DNA from: Pleurotus djamor
Taxonomy: Eukaryota; Basidiomycota; Agaricomycetes; Agaricales; Pleurotaceae
Assembly (NCBI GenBank): GCA_029747585.1
Contig: JAPEVF010000737.1
Location: 1-22,367, forward strand
DNA length: 22,367 bases
Reading direction: 5' to 3'
How positions within the stretch are numbered: the first letter of the stretch is position 1; every line of letters begins with the position of its first letter. Under the pieces are notes generated by a model. It ran no database searches, was not told the DNA's origin, and saw only the letters and a list, made by a program, of their open reading frames with translations. Positions 10,401 to 20,329 of the stretch are shown here, piece after piece. The position numbers were made by a program, and so were the translations under genes.

Positions 10401-11090
10401 AGTACCAAGTCTACACGAAGAGGATCAACGGCGTAACGAAGGACGGTATGGGGGAGAGATCCTCACGTAGAGATCGGGGTGTATATATCGATGATGGGGG
10501 TGGTTGTACAGTCACGATTCGATGAAAAGGGCAAAGCTCATCCCAGTCACACTCCGTTGCAGCCCCTTCATCGCTAGTACTCTTACTGCTCAATGGTCTC
10601 AACCCGCGATTCCACAGTGAGATGGTCCAAGAGTTGCGCATGTCGAAGGAACCGTCAATGTGGTCATGTTCCCGAGGAAAGAAGTGAATCAACAAACATC
10701 GAAAGGGAAAAAGGGTTGTATATCTTTATAATTGACTGTACGGGGAGACGATGAGCGGAGGAATAGGTAACGTAGTTTTCATCCAGCACACAGAGCATGT
10801 AGACTATGTGGAGTAACTAGAGTGTGAGGATGAGGAGCTAAACGATGGGATGGCACTCGTTGGAGGTTCGATCAGAACACTGGGAGGGTACGTATTGGGG
10901 AGTTGGGAGGGAAGGAATTTAAACACAGAGAGTGTATAAATGATTCAAAGCCAAACAGGCGTAAAAGGGTAGCATGTTATGGGGTGGAAATGGATACCGA
11001 ATCAGAGGGGAGGGATGAGAGCGCAGCGTATACGAAGGGATGTAGAGTACAGGGGAGTGGGGGTCCGAAGAAGGAATTAACCTAACAACA
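10401..11090. other. Purine-rich stretch without a supported gene
   Basis: The + strand is purine-rich, above all from 10735 to 11080, so it is pyrimidine-rich on the - strand, matching the orientation of unit C to its right. A 94-codon - strand frame (10411-10695) has no recognised motif; it includes a possible CTAC|GTGAGG donor near 10465. One TAGAGTA copy lies at 11043-11049. Confidence 0.35.
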
Positions 11091-12700
11091 TGCGTAGGTC
11101 ATCCGCGAGCTAGCGCGAGTGGAGTCAGTGAGCACCCGTGAAATACGAAATAAACGGCGAATCGTACCTTGAAGTCTTGAAGGAGCCACCATCCCAGTCG
11201 AAAAAGGGAGAAGCATCAACGGTCGAAGTCGGCGGTCGCAGCTTGAAACACCAGACAAGATGCTGTCCGCATACGGGTGGAAACCAAAGCCCAAGTCGAC
11301 AGAGTACGTTGTTGAGGTGATGGCACGACCACTGCATGGAGGGGACGGAGATAAGCTCTATAATGAATGACAACAACATCAGTGGTTGCGATGAGTATCA
11401 AAACGGCGAGACGTACCTTCGAGTCAATGTGGATCATCACCCAGTTAGGATCAATCGATCGTACTCCAAGCCATGACTGGTGTCTCAATCATTCAAGGGC
11501 TCGGTAACTTCGAACGGAATCGGTGAGACGGGACGACAGGATAGAGCGAGCTGTAGAAAAGACGTACGCCCATCGCGTAGCTTTGTCACACCGACTGGGA
11601 GATCCCAGAGAAATGCCATAATCCCGTAACGAGACCGTACCATCCATCACCTCCGTGAATTTCAGGTCTACCATACCGCCGAGTTCGACAATTCATCGTG
11701 CTATCCCCAGTAGAGTAAGCCGTGATCAGCGGGGAGCCATCGTGATTCTATCCGCCCAAACGCTGAGGCGGCGGCGTCTGGGTGCGATATGACTGGAGGG
11801 GAATCGGACAAGATGAGATTGGAGAGAAGCGATGAAAGGAAGAAAAAATCACGAACCCACCAGGTGGATCTAAAGTACAGTCTCGCGGACGAGCCAAGGC
11901 CATAGAAAGAACTCTACGATCGGGGGTCTTGATGTTAGTGGCGCGTATGTGTTTGAGGAAAAGTGGCAAGACATACCATAAGCCCAATGTTCCTCATCAT
12001 TTGAAGGGTGGTGGCAGCCAATTACACCCATCCTTTCGTATGTCGCGAAACAGAGGGTTCCATTATCCCAGCCCTGGGAAAGGGATGGTCAACATGGGGC
12101 AGTCGAGGTGTATCAGATGACGAAAGAAGCTACCTGTGTCCAGTCATCCGTCGCTTCGTCAAGAGGGGAATCACGGAGATGACCATCATCTGAGAGCCAT
12201 CATCTGAGGAAATATCAGTGAGCAGCTGTGCGCACGTCAGAAAGAGGAAATCATACATGCTTGATGTGACTCCCTCAGCCTCCCGTCGACGGCAGAAATA
12301 AGGAGGTCGCACGGTTTGTATATGTCCAATCGTGGAGAATTCGGTGCGGAAATCTCTTGAACGCGAGTCTATGTGGACGGAAACGCGACGGAATGAGATG
12401 TCCGAAGCGGCAGATGCATCCCCAGCCTTTCCCAGAGGATCCACAATCCATGGGCCTCGAACTCGATGATATACCATCCCTCAGTGACAATTCCTATTCG
12501 TATGCCTTCCGATTTGTGGTAAAACGAGCAATGAAAGGTTCCAATCGGAGGAAAGAGCCAACAGCTGTATCCAGAACAGGTATGCAAGCGTTTCCATTGT
12601 ATCACATCATGGCGTGAGCTCGAGGGCATCATACTCTATTAGGGATCGACTTCGAGGTCTAGACTAAGCGCGGTGGAGAGGCATAGACAAGCAGTCGCAG
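11090..12700 (-). pseudogene. Gene-like repeat unit C (diverged, probably decayed)
   Basis: This is related to units A and B on the same strand. The clearest shared part is an intron at 11416-11358 (59 nt; donor GTACGT, CTGATG, acceptor TATAG). Its exon flanks read NWVMIHIDSK before it and ELISVPS...NNVLCRLGLWF after it; unit B has KNVLCGLVLQL at the matching place. Upstream are pieces coding CDKATRWAYV (ending at a GTACGT donor near 11566), HHPSNDEEHWAYG (GTATGT donor near 11976), DSPLDEATDDWTQ (donor near 12137) and RRVSVHIDSR (about 12350). A - strand box with TACCTGTTC near 12577 may match the first box of units A and B. Downstream, a piece ending DWDGGSFKTSR meets a GTACGA donor near 11168, followed by CTGAC and CTAG. 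Stops and frame changes break a continuous reading. Not recognised as a known family. Confidence 0.45.
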
Positions 12701-13250
12701 GTGGATCCAGACAGCGGGCAGAAGGTGGACGACAAGAAACAGGACGCGTCATCCGGCGCTTACCAGGACTGGCCAATTAGGGACCACGATAGGAGGTTCT
12801 CATTTCGAATGTCCTTGTCGTTGATCACCGTGGTGGTTGCGGATGAGGTGAGCACCGTCCGGGACCAAAAAGAGGTGACTCATTCACTGATCCTCCGAGT
12901 TGGTGTACATCAAGCCACGTCTGCTGGATGGGAGATTTGTAATTTCGTTGGTTGACCTGTTTGGGAGAATGAGGATCTTTGATGTCCGAATCTCCGTATA
13001 GAATCCAAGGCTCTGTGTCTTGTGTCTCTTACTCGATGTGAGCGATTAGTGATGACTAGCGGAGCATATCTGTGGAAGCCGACCCATAATTACAGTGCAG
13101 CCAAAGCATCTCAGTTAGCCTACGCTTCCTACCTCCTCTCCCAGACAGCCGCAAACGCAACGGCTGGAAAATCATCATGGCATCAAAGAAGAAGAAAAAC
13201 GATGAAAGTGATTCCCTTGTTCACACTGGTCGCTGCTCTTAGGTGAGGCT
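12700..13250. other. Polarity switch between unit C and the + strand motif array
   Basis: Up to about 12.85 kb the + strand is purine-rich; from about 13.0 kb it becomes pyrimidine-rich (for example 13128-13147). A copy of the T-rich/ACCTG motif lies at 12938-12959. At 13178 a start-like ATG opens a short reading MASKKKKNDESDS that ends in TAG after 21 codons, next to a possible TTAG|GTGAGG donor. Confidence 0.35.
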
Positions 13251-16200
13251 CAGATTCTCCGTTCGAGATTCTTTCGGCCACCCTGTTCTGCCCCCACCAT
13301 CCCTTCATTGATTCATCCTTCATCCCTCTTCCTTTTCTACCCTTGCTATTACCTTCGACGTGTCCTCTCTCAGGGTCATTCAACCGGCACGCGCGTCTAA
13401 GGATCCTTGCTTACGCAGCTCCCCTTCGCGCTCGACGTTTGACGATCTAGTCAATCCCAACTCAGCTAAAGCCGCAAATTTCCAGCGATCAACAACCTTG
13501 GTGTCCTGACCCGTGAACGAGACAGAGTTAGTATCTCTCCGCCCTGAGCGTGGAGGTGCGAGGTGTGCAGCGCAAACCATTACACAGATGGAAAAGTGTA
13601 CGCTCAGAATCACTCAAAACACACTATCACGTTTACATGACTGAAGTACCAGAGGAAAAGGAGGTTGTTGAAAGTACTACCTAACGCTTGCAAGTGCTTG
13701 CAATATTCTTAGCTTGACGGTACCTGGTCTCTGTATTTTTCTCAGTCAACCTGGCGCGTATACTTTATGGTCAACTCATTCTAGAGTAGGCTTCGTGTGT
13801 ACTGTGACACAGCCTTCTCTGAAAGCAATCCCTCGCCCAGCTCCTAATGAAAATGAAAAGGAGAGAGAGCGGAAAATCCACGACGCTAACCTGCCCAGCG
13901 AGTACCACAGTAGCGATAAGTAACTTGGGCGGAGAAAAAGTCGCAGCTCGGACGCTCGAGCACTCTCCCCGTGTAATGTGGGGAGTGCGCTGGTTTCAAG
14001 ATTTGCTTTGTTTACCGGTTTTGATCATTACAAGGGAAAGAGGTTCTGTCGGTCGACCAGTTTGAAGGNAATGGGGATTATAGACGTCTATATGTTGTGG
14101 GTGCAGGGATGAAGGTGAGCGGGAATGTGGTGAGTAGCTCAACGCCGATTAACGGACGGATTTTACCTGGGCCGTTCCGCCCAACGATTTGCAGCAAAGA
14201 ATGCGACGGCTGGAAAACAGCCCCAGATCAAAAGAGTCAAAAAATCGCCGTGAAATCATTTCACCACTTACGCAGCGTTATCTTCAGCCGAGGTTGATAC
14301 CCAAGACGAGTTTTTTTCCGCTCACCTGTTTCCCCCCGCCCTGCCTTCCCCCTCCCTTCTACCTCATCACCTTCAATCCTCTAAGGCTCAATCACGCACA
14401 TCTCAGTTCGTCAAGTTGAACGCGAGTCGAAGTGTCCTTTCTTATGTGTAACCCTCGGTGTCTGAACATTCTTACCTTGTCCCTGCTGCGACCGGTCAGC
14501 CACGAGGAAAGATTGAAGCGAATTTACTCGGCTCCAGAGACGATGGACTTGAGGATTCGAGTATCCTTTCCTTCTCAGTTCGCTCATTTATGTATTACAA
14601 TCATCAGAACCGAGTCACCTCAGCTTTCGTTCAACGAATCAAATCAATCAAGTCCGCCACCATGGCACCAAAAATCTCAAAAAATCAGCGATCACATGAT
14701 CGGCTCTAGATTGATCCCCCCCTCGCGTAAACAGCGTCACATAAGGAACATACTGCAAGAAGCTACGATTTTTTCAGCCGACCTGTCCTGTTGAGAACCG
14801 TTTCAGACCAGTGCATCCATACGTACAAGGGTCGCTGTCACTCGAACTTCCTTCCAACGTCTCTCGAGCACACATCGTGAGTTGCGCGAGGACGAAAATG
14901 ACGTTAACTCACAATTGTTCAGTGTCTACTCACCATCATTGGCTTCATCGTTTAGCAGAGCTATCACATCGTCGTTCCAGCTCGGTTACTGTCGCACTTG
15001 TCCTCAAACCGAGTCCATCAATGAGTATGGACTGGAAGGGACGGAGAGCAACGGAGTCATACTCAATCCTCACTTCGCTGTCAGGTGAACTCGGACGACG
15101 GGAGCAGTTATGGGGCAGTGAACATTCCTCGACATAAAAAGTCCTAATCACACCCATTGCCGTGTTATTCTAGTACTCTCAGGTACGATCGCGCCCAGTT
15201 TCGCGATTCCTTCGCTTCACCTGTTTGATCTTCAGAGCATAAAACCACCACTAGCCGTTCAGCCGGATCAATATAGACCAGTCCATGCTCACTTACAACG
15301 TCCCGCGACGGCAAAACAAGAACGACGTACCTCTAGACCAACATCGCATTGCAAGGAGTAACCCAGCTTGAATCCGCGAGAGTTGAACCTGTCTTGTACC
15401 AACCCCTTCGCCCTGAACGGTCTGTGCTTCGTGGTACCGTCTCAAGAGTCAATACCATGCGTGTTTTTCGTTTTTCCTCGCTCTCATTCTCAGCTGCGTT
15501 ATGCGGATTTACCCAACTCTAGAGTACCTTATTCCATTCCAATTCTGACGCCCCGAACTGTCAATCTAACGGTTAACCTCCGTCGCTCATTCACGATCAT
15601 CAATTGAACGTCTTGACTCCCCCGCAGCCGATTCACCTCCGCTGCGCTTTTAGCTTTGGAATACTCTAATTCCCTCGAGAAAGCAAGACACAGTCAAAAA
15701 GCGTACCGCGGCTACACCCTCGAATTCCCACCCGACGTCCTTGGTGGTCTTCGTGTGGGTATCTCAATTCGTCTACTTCACCTGTGCCTCGTCCATCGCT
15801 CCATCGCTTCTGAATTTCAATCTACCACTTCCCAACCACTAAATTCCTCAGGTTTCCGATTTTCATCTCTAACTCGCTCAGTTTTGACACCACCAAATCC
15901 GCTACTCCAGACTGAGACTCAAACTCGATTCTTTTCAAAGCCACACGTGGTGAGAACTTTGTGAGAACTACTTCTCCATCTCAGGTGTGGATTAGAAAAG
16001 AAAAACTCTCTTGTCTCAGCATTCCGTACCCTGAAGGCCATGGTATGTACCGTTCGTACGTGTTCCTTGATTCAGCCATCTCACCTGTTTCATCTGTCCG
16101 TCACTCATAATTAATCATTAATCATCCTCAGTCCTCCGCGAACTTCTCTCTCTCATTTCGACTCAACAGTGTCACTGGTCTCGCGGCCCCGAACCTACTT

Positions 16201-17029
16201 CATCGCATTTGATGCTTTCCCCATGTCCGCGAGTCGTCACTCGAAGTGAAGTGGATCTTGCCTGACTCTCAATCAAGTCGATTATAAAAAAAATTCTCAA
16301 ATCATTTCTCCCCTCACAGCGCAAATCTTCGACTTTCCTCTCACCCTACTCTACTCTGTCACCGACACACTCTCCTTCTCCCCCCTCCTCTCTCAAGCGA
16401 CGACGGAGTTGCTTGACTACTCAGATAATTGTGACACCGTGAACAATGTGCATCACAGGCATCACATCACGTACCGTGTTAGCAAACGCTTCCGACCCTT
16501 TCGTGAACTTCAGATAATCCATACGATCTCTAGATACTAGATAGCCAACGGAAAAGAAACTCGGAATCGGATTCAGCGACCTAATCCAACCGCACATGGT
16601 CGATGCTCAGCAGGTTTTGGATTTTCGCAGTCGACCTGTCGGAACTCAGTACTCAGCCACAAAAGGAGACGACGTACTGAGCTCCATCCGTTCAAGCCCT
16701 GTTCAGCGACCGAGGCTGATTAATGATTCATCGTCTCCCTCTCGGGCCAACACCCTCCCATCTGGTATATTTCGAAACAGAGGACACCCTGTGTGATGCA
16801 CAATGATGCACGAAGAACTTGGACAAGATTCCGTCGAGTGGCCTACCCATCAGCCTTTCCTTTGATTGGTGGTTCTTCCTCATTTCGTCTACCTCGGAAC
16901 AAACTTCACAAAACGAACCAATGATATCAAAGATCGAACGAAAAAACAACTGAATTCATTGGGGTTTCAACTGGAAAGGGCGAGGCGTATGACGTTGATT
17001 GGGTTTCTTGGATTTTCTCAGCTAACCTG
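12938..17029 (+). repeat. Array of the T-rich/ACCTG motif, mainly + strand, spaced about 0.2-0.6 kb
   Basis: Copies of a motif close to ATTTTCTCAGYYNACCTG end at 12959, 13285 (CCACCCTG variant), 13753, 14328, 14785, 15223, 15784, 16087, 16638 and 17029; a weaker one sits near 15390. The best pair (13733-13753 and 17011-17029) differ at few positions and share the following GGCRC. Most copies have an A-rich box about 87-108 nt upstream. The motif resembles the 3' end of a fungal intron: a pyrimidine tract, a YTNAC branch-like core and often a TAG/CAG 8-30 nt later. No frame over 120 codons with a protein motif exists in these 4 kb, so the array is either a set of decayed gene 5' ends or a non-coding repeat. 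Confidence 0.5.
14661..14708 (+). pseudogene. Start-codon relic in strong Kozak context
   Basis: The sequence CCGCCACCATGG around 14661 is an ideal eukaryotic start context. The frame reads MAPKISKNQRSHDRL and stops at TAG after 15 codons. The neighbourhood resembles two other places: 13178 (MASKKKKNDE) and about 14211-14250 (PQIKRVKKSP without an ATG). Each lies about 85-125 nt upstream of a T-rich/ACCTG motif. This suggests repeated remnants of one gene's first exon. Confidence 0.35.
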
Positions 17030-17196
17030 GCACCCATACACAACTGGACTCTAGCTCAATTTCGAATTCATGCATCGTGGATCGTCGTGCCGTCCACGAT
17101 CATTCTTTCGTAGAAGACTCAGAAGTTTCTACACCCGCGGATTGTTGGTCACAGAAGGGCACAAAAGCGGGTGATTAACCCACGGGAAAGGAGTCT
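17030..17196. other. Second polarity switch
   Basis: The + strand changes from pyrimidine-rich (about 16.3 kb) to purine-rich (about 17.2 kb onward). A small inverted repeat, ATCGTGGA at 17074-17081 and TCCACGAT at 17093-17100, lies here, but a repeat of that size is expected by chance several times in a window this long. Confidence 0.3.
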
Positions 17197-17536
17197 TAGA
17201 GTACTCTAGTACAGGGTGTACACGAACGTCGAAAATGATGGACGGCGTAACAGGGTGCGGGATGGGTTATACTCTAGGTGCCCTACTCCGTAGTAGAGTA
17301 TGTAGAGTATCGACGAAGGTGACGCTCAACGGTGGTGGGGAGTGATTGGACGGGAAATCGAGATAGACGATGATCGTACGCTAACGGTGACGCATGGGGG
17401 AGTAGAAACATAATGCATAAAGAGCTAGTCCAATCGAAAAAAGGTCAAATGGTGGGGGAAGCCCACGGAAGTAAGCTAAGCCACGGTCCGATGAAACGAT
17501 GAAAACTCGGTAGAACATCAGGTACTCTATACTCTA
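17197..17536. repeat. Right cluster of the TACTCTA / TAGAGTA 7-mer
   Basis: Seven exact copies start at 17197, 17202, 17270, 17294, 17303, 17523 and 17530. The first two overlap as the perfect 12-bp palindrome TAGAGTACTCTA (17197-17208). The last two form a direct TACTCTATACTCTA. There is no gene in this stretch. Density here is about one copy per 50 bp, against one per about 8 kb expected. Confidence 0.65.
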
Positions 17537-17599
17537 TATGCGCGAAAGTAAGATAAGGGATGAGTGAGCGGAACACGAATTATATATGGTCGACGGACA

Positions 17600-19060
17600 A
17601 GCGGACGATGTCAAGGAGGGTATGGCGTAGCCCGGTATCCACCTCGAGTAAGGGTACATGTAGCTGAAGTACAAGTCCGCAGAGTACATTCTTCGAGCAT
17701 CGGTGGGGCGAAGGTATGAAGGCGGCGCAGGGAAGCTCTGTAATCGATAATACCAGCGTCAGCGGTGCCGGTGATTATTGAGACGGACTAGGGAGAGACG
17801 CACCTTCAAGCTCTCCGCGACTCAGACTGGACACCAATTTCAAACGGAAACACATCGATCGCGGTACGAATGGGCAACACTGATATCCCCAAAATCGGAC
17901 GGATTAAGCTGCGGAGAGAGGACGGAGAGAGGGATGAAATGGCGTACTGGCGTCGAGCAACCATGTTTCCTCATCTTGATGGTGAATGGAACGACGTTTG
18001 AACATGCTCCGAGGAACCATTATAGCCTGGAGAAAACAAGATGAACTGTCAGGTGCGTGGCTGTCAAGAATAACTGGCCCTCGTACCTTCGATTCTGCTC
18101 TACCCTGGGTACATTCTCTGGAACATATAACCGTTGACGCGGACGCGTTGACGGCCTAACATCGACAGGGTCTTTGAAGGGTGTTCATGGGTGTATGACC
18201 GCACTGGTAGAGACCGTCGTATCAGAACGGGGTGAAATTGAAACCGACTGAGGGGAAGCACAAAGCAGATGGGATGCGTTGGGACGAAGGTATGTGGATG
18301 GGAGGAAATAGAACGTACGCTCAGAGCCATCTTCAAAACTTCGACACCAAGAGAGCGATCCTCTCACACCGACACGTTTCGAGGGTGGCGAAAAGCAAAA
18401 GAGTCTGCCATTCTACATCAGGGAGTCTGTTTCTCGGTTCGTTTTGGTGGACTGGGTCATTGGGACGGACATCAGACTACGCATACATCAGCGTTCCGAA
18501 AGGGGGGGTGTACTAGGAAGGACGCAGCGTACCTCGAAAACCCAAGATCCACCATACCCCGCACCCAACACATCCGCTGTAACACCTCGACTCGGACGGG
18601 AACACATATACGCGCAGGGTCTTGAGCTTGAGAGTGACACAGTAGAAGTCGAAGCCGTCGAAACATCAGGCATCTAGACGAACAGGAAATCAGAGTCAAA
18701 GGCAGCGGGAGTACGAAACCAACACACCGTTGGTTCAACTTTTTCATTCACACGAAGTTCAAGGCGAGCCCAGAGATATCAACGCAGCATATAGCCGGTG
18801 GAGCTTGGAAGTTTTCTGATGAAGGAGGTTTCGATGTTGAGGAGGACGGAGGGGTTTGAGAGAGCACGAACGAGGAAGACGACAAGACAAGAGGACGCGT
18901 AATCGCGCGCTAAACACGCTAGGAGTACATCTCCTATTGTCCGTCGCTCCGCGATTCGAAGCAACAACACTGACAGGTCCAGTAAGAAAAATATCATAAC
19001 TTCCAGACGTCTCGTCTACGAAGCCTCGACTGTTTGATGTGTATGCGCAGGAACCGAGTC
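17600..19060 (-). pseudogene. Gene-like repeat unit B (diverged copy of unit A)
   Basis: This follows unit A piece by piece on the - strand. A motif box (T-rich, then GGACCTGTC) lies at 18995-18974. A 72-codon frame, 18997-18779, reads MIFFLLDLSV... and includes LLACLARDYAS; its DNA shares a perfect 21-bp word with unit A (18894-18914 against 9184-9204). A piece coding VEVLQRMCWVRGMVDLG (18602-18533) ends at a GTACGC donor, like VEVIHRTRWVRVTVDLG in A. Then come a piece ending at a GTACGA donor near 18076, HHQDEETWLLDAS at a GTACGC donor near 17947, and a 66-nt intron at 17803-17738 (donor GTGCGT, CTGACG, acceptor ACAG). The exon before that intron has lost its frame by a 1-nt change relative to A. 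Over the 65-nt VDLG piece A and B share about 49 bases, with half of the differences at third codon positions. Confidence 0.5.
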
Positions 19061-20230
19061 GCTTTTTCCTTATGAGGATGCCTTGGAATTCCGTGTGAAC
19101 GGTCGACTCTCCAACGCCTTCTCAGTCTCCTCAGCCCGCGATTTCACCTCCTCCCTTGCTTTACTCCTACTCTCAGCATCAACTTTCACCTTCCTTCCTC
19201 GTTACAACACCCGATCTACGAATTCAACTTTGAATTACACAGCAACACGAAGAATTCTCGCATACTCTAGAAGCAGTGCGGTGAACTTGAATAAGACTGA
19301 CCCACGGGGGACACTAATCGTGCAATGGACGAATGACCATCCCGCTAGCTTCAAGCAAACCAACCGCGTGCTCTAGTCTCCGTGTAGTCTGAGAGAATAA
19401 TGAATTTCGGCGTTGACATCCAGCACAGACCAGACTTTCATCCCATCCCCCGCACTCATAGGGTAAATAAACGGGCTCCGGCGCTGCAACGGAAAAAGTA
19501 TGATCATGCAAAACAAATACGAAAGCGAAAAAAGCCCGATGCAACAAAGTCTACCCCCTCTGAGTCTGTGAGGTACGGAGTAGCCACGTTCTGCGTTTCT
19601 TTCACCTCACCTGTTACAGAACCCTATCAATCAATGACACCAGGCATCGCAATAAAATTAGAGGCCACTCTCTCCTTGAGCCACGAGCGCGAGAAGAAAG
19701 CCATTGTTATGTAAAGTGTGGTCGTGATCTAGGAGCAAGAATACTCTAGAATCAACATCATATTCATGAGAGGGGGGAAAACGAACAACCATTTCCTGTC
19801 CCGGTCGTTGAGTTCTCGCGACTCTACTCACGATCGCACAACGATGAGTACCTAACAGAAAAAACAAGACCTCACATTGGTTCGACACAGTTGAAACTCG
19901 AGGCGATTCCATCATGCGGTTTTTGGAATAAATTCCACCGACCTGTCTGACCCTGTCTGACCCTATTTCGACCGATGCAGAAAGGAGCCTTACACCAACA
20001 ACGACGTTCTCAACCAACCGGAGTTCTTGATACGTGGAGGTCGACAACGCCGAAGAATTGAGTGGATGAACTTGCAGAAACTACGATGGAAGTAACCCAA
20101 AATCATACGGGGACCAGCTAGGCTGCCCCATAGGGTTTTGAAAATGATCGAAGCCTCTGTATCATTATTCAATCTCAAGATCGATGAGGGAGTACCTCAA
20201 CAACCACGCTCTCAGCCAGTCAATGGTTCT
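19061..20230. other. Mixed region with two further motif copies, no supported gene
   Basis: The + strand is pyrimidine-rich at 19.11-19.21 kb, opposite in polarity to unit B. T-rich/ACCTG motif copies end at 19613 and 19945, each with an A-rich box 87-88 nt upstream. TACTCTA copies lie at 19263 and 19742. A short direct repeat CCTGTCTGA occurs twice at 19942-19960. Frames here are at most 129 codons (- strand, 19658-20047) and show no recognised motif. Confidence 0.4.
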
Positions 20231-20329
20231 TGAGGCATGGAACTAGACACGTCGAAAAATCGATTGCGTTAACCCAAAAAACAACGAACCAAAGTACTAG
20301 GTCAGGAAAAATGGAAGCACCTCATATTC

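Noticed and set aside
10864..10880. GGTTCGATC, similar to an RNA polymerase III B box or tRNA T-loop
   Set aside because: No cloverleaf could be folded around it and no A box lies at a suitable distance; similar words at 21018 and 14551 also fail.
16340..16390. Pyrimidine tract with CTACTCTACTCT
   Set aside because: Simple CT-rich sequence explains the TACTCTA hit at 16347; kept in the count but not as support.
17074..17100. 8-bp inverted repeat at the polarity switch
   Set aside because: Several such repeats are expected by chance in a window this long; its position is suggestive but not evidence.
9500..17600. Units A and B as the long terminal repeats of one retrotransposon
   Set aside because: They are in the same orientation and about 9.7 kb apart, but a third related unit (C) lies between them, no reverse transcriptase, integrase or gag motif is seen, and the pieces look like spliced exons.
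9951..19950. Enrichment of the 5-mer ACCTG by itself
   Set aside because: About 10 copies per strand are expected in 10 kb, close to what is seen; only the extended motif is notable.
6600..20200. Mating-type pheromone/receptor locus
   Set aside because: No seven-span receptor and no short precursor ending in a CaaX box could be found in any frame.
6600..20200. CRISPR array or bacterial-type system
   Set aside because: The repeats are diverged, unevenly spaced and on both strands, and the genome is plainly fungal.
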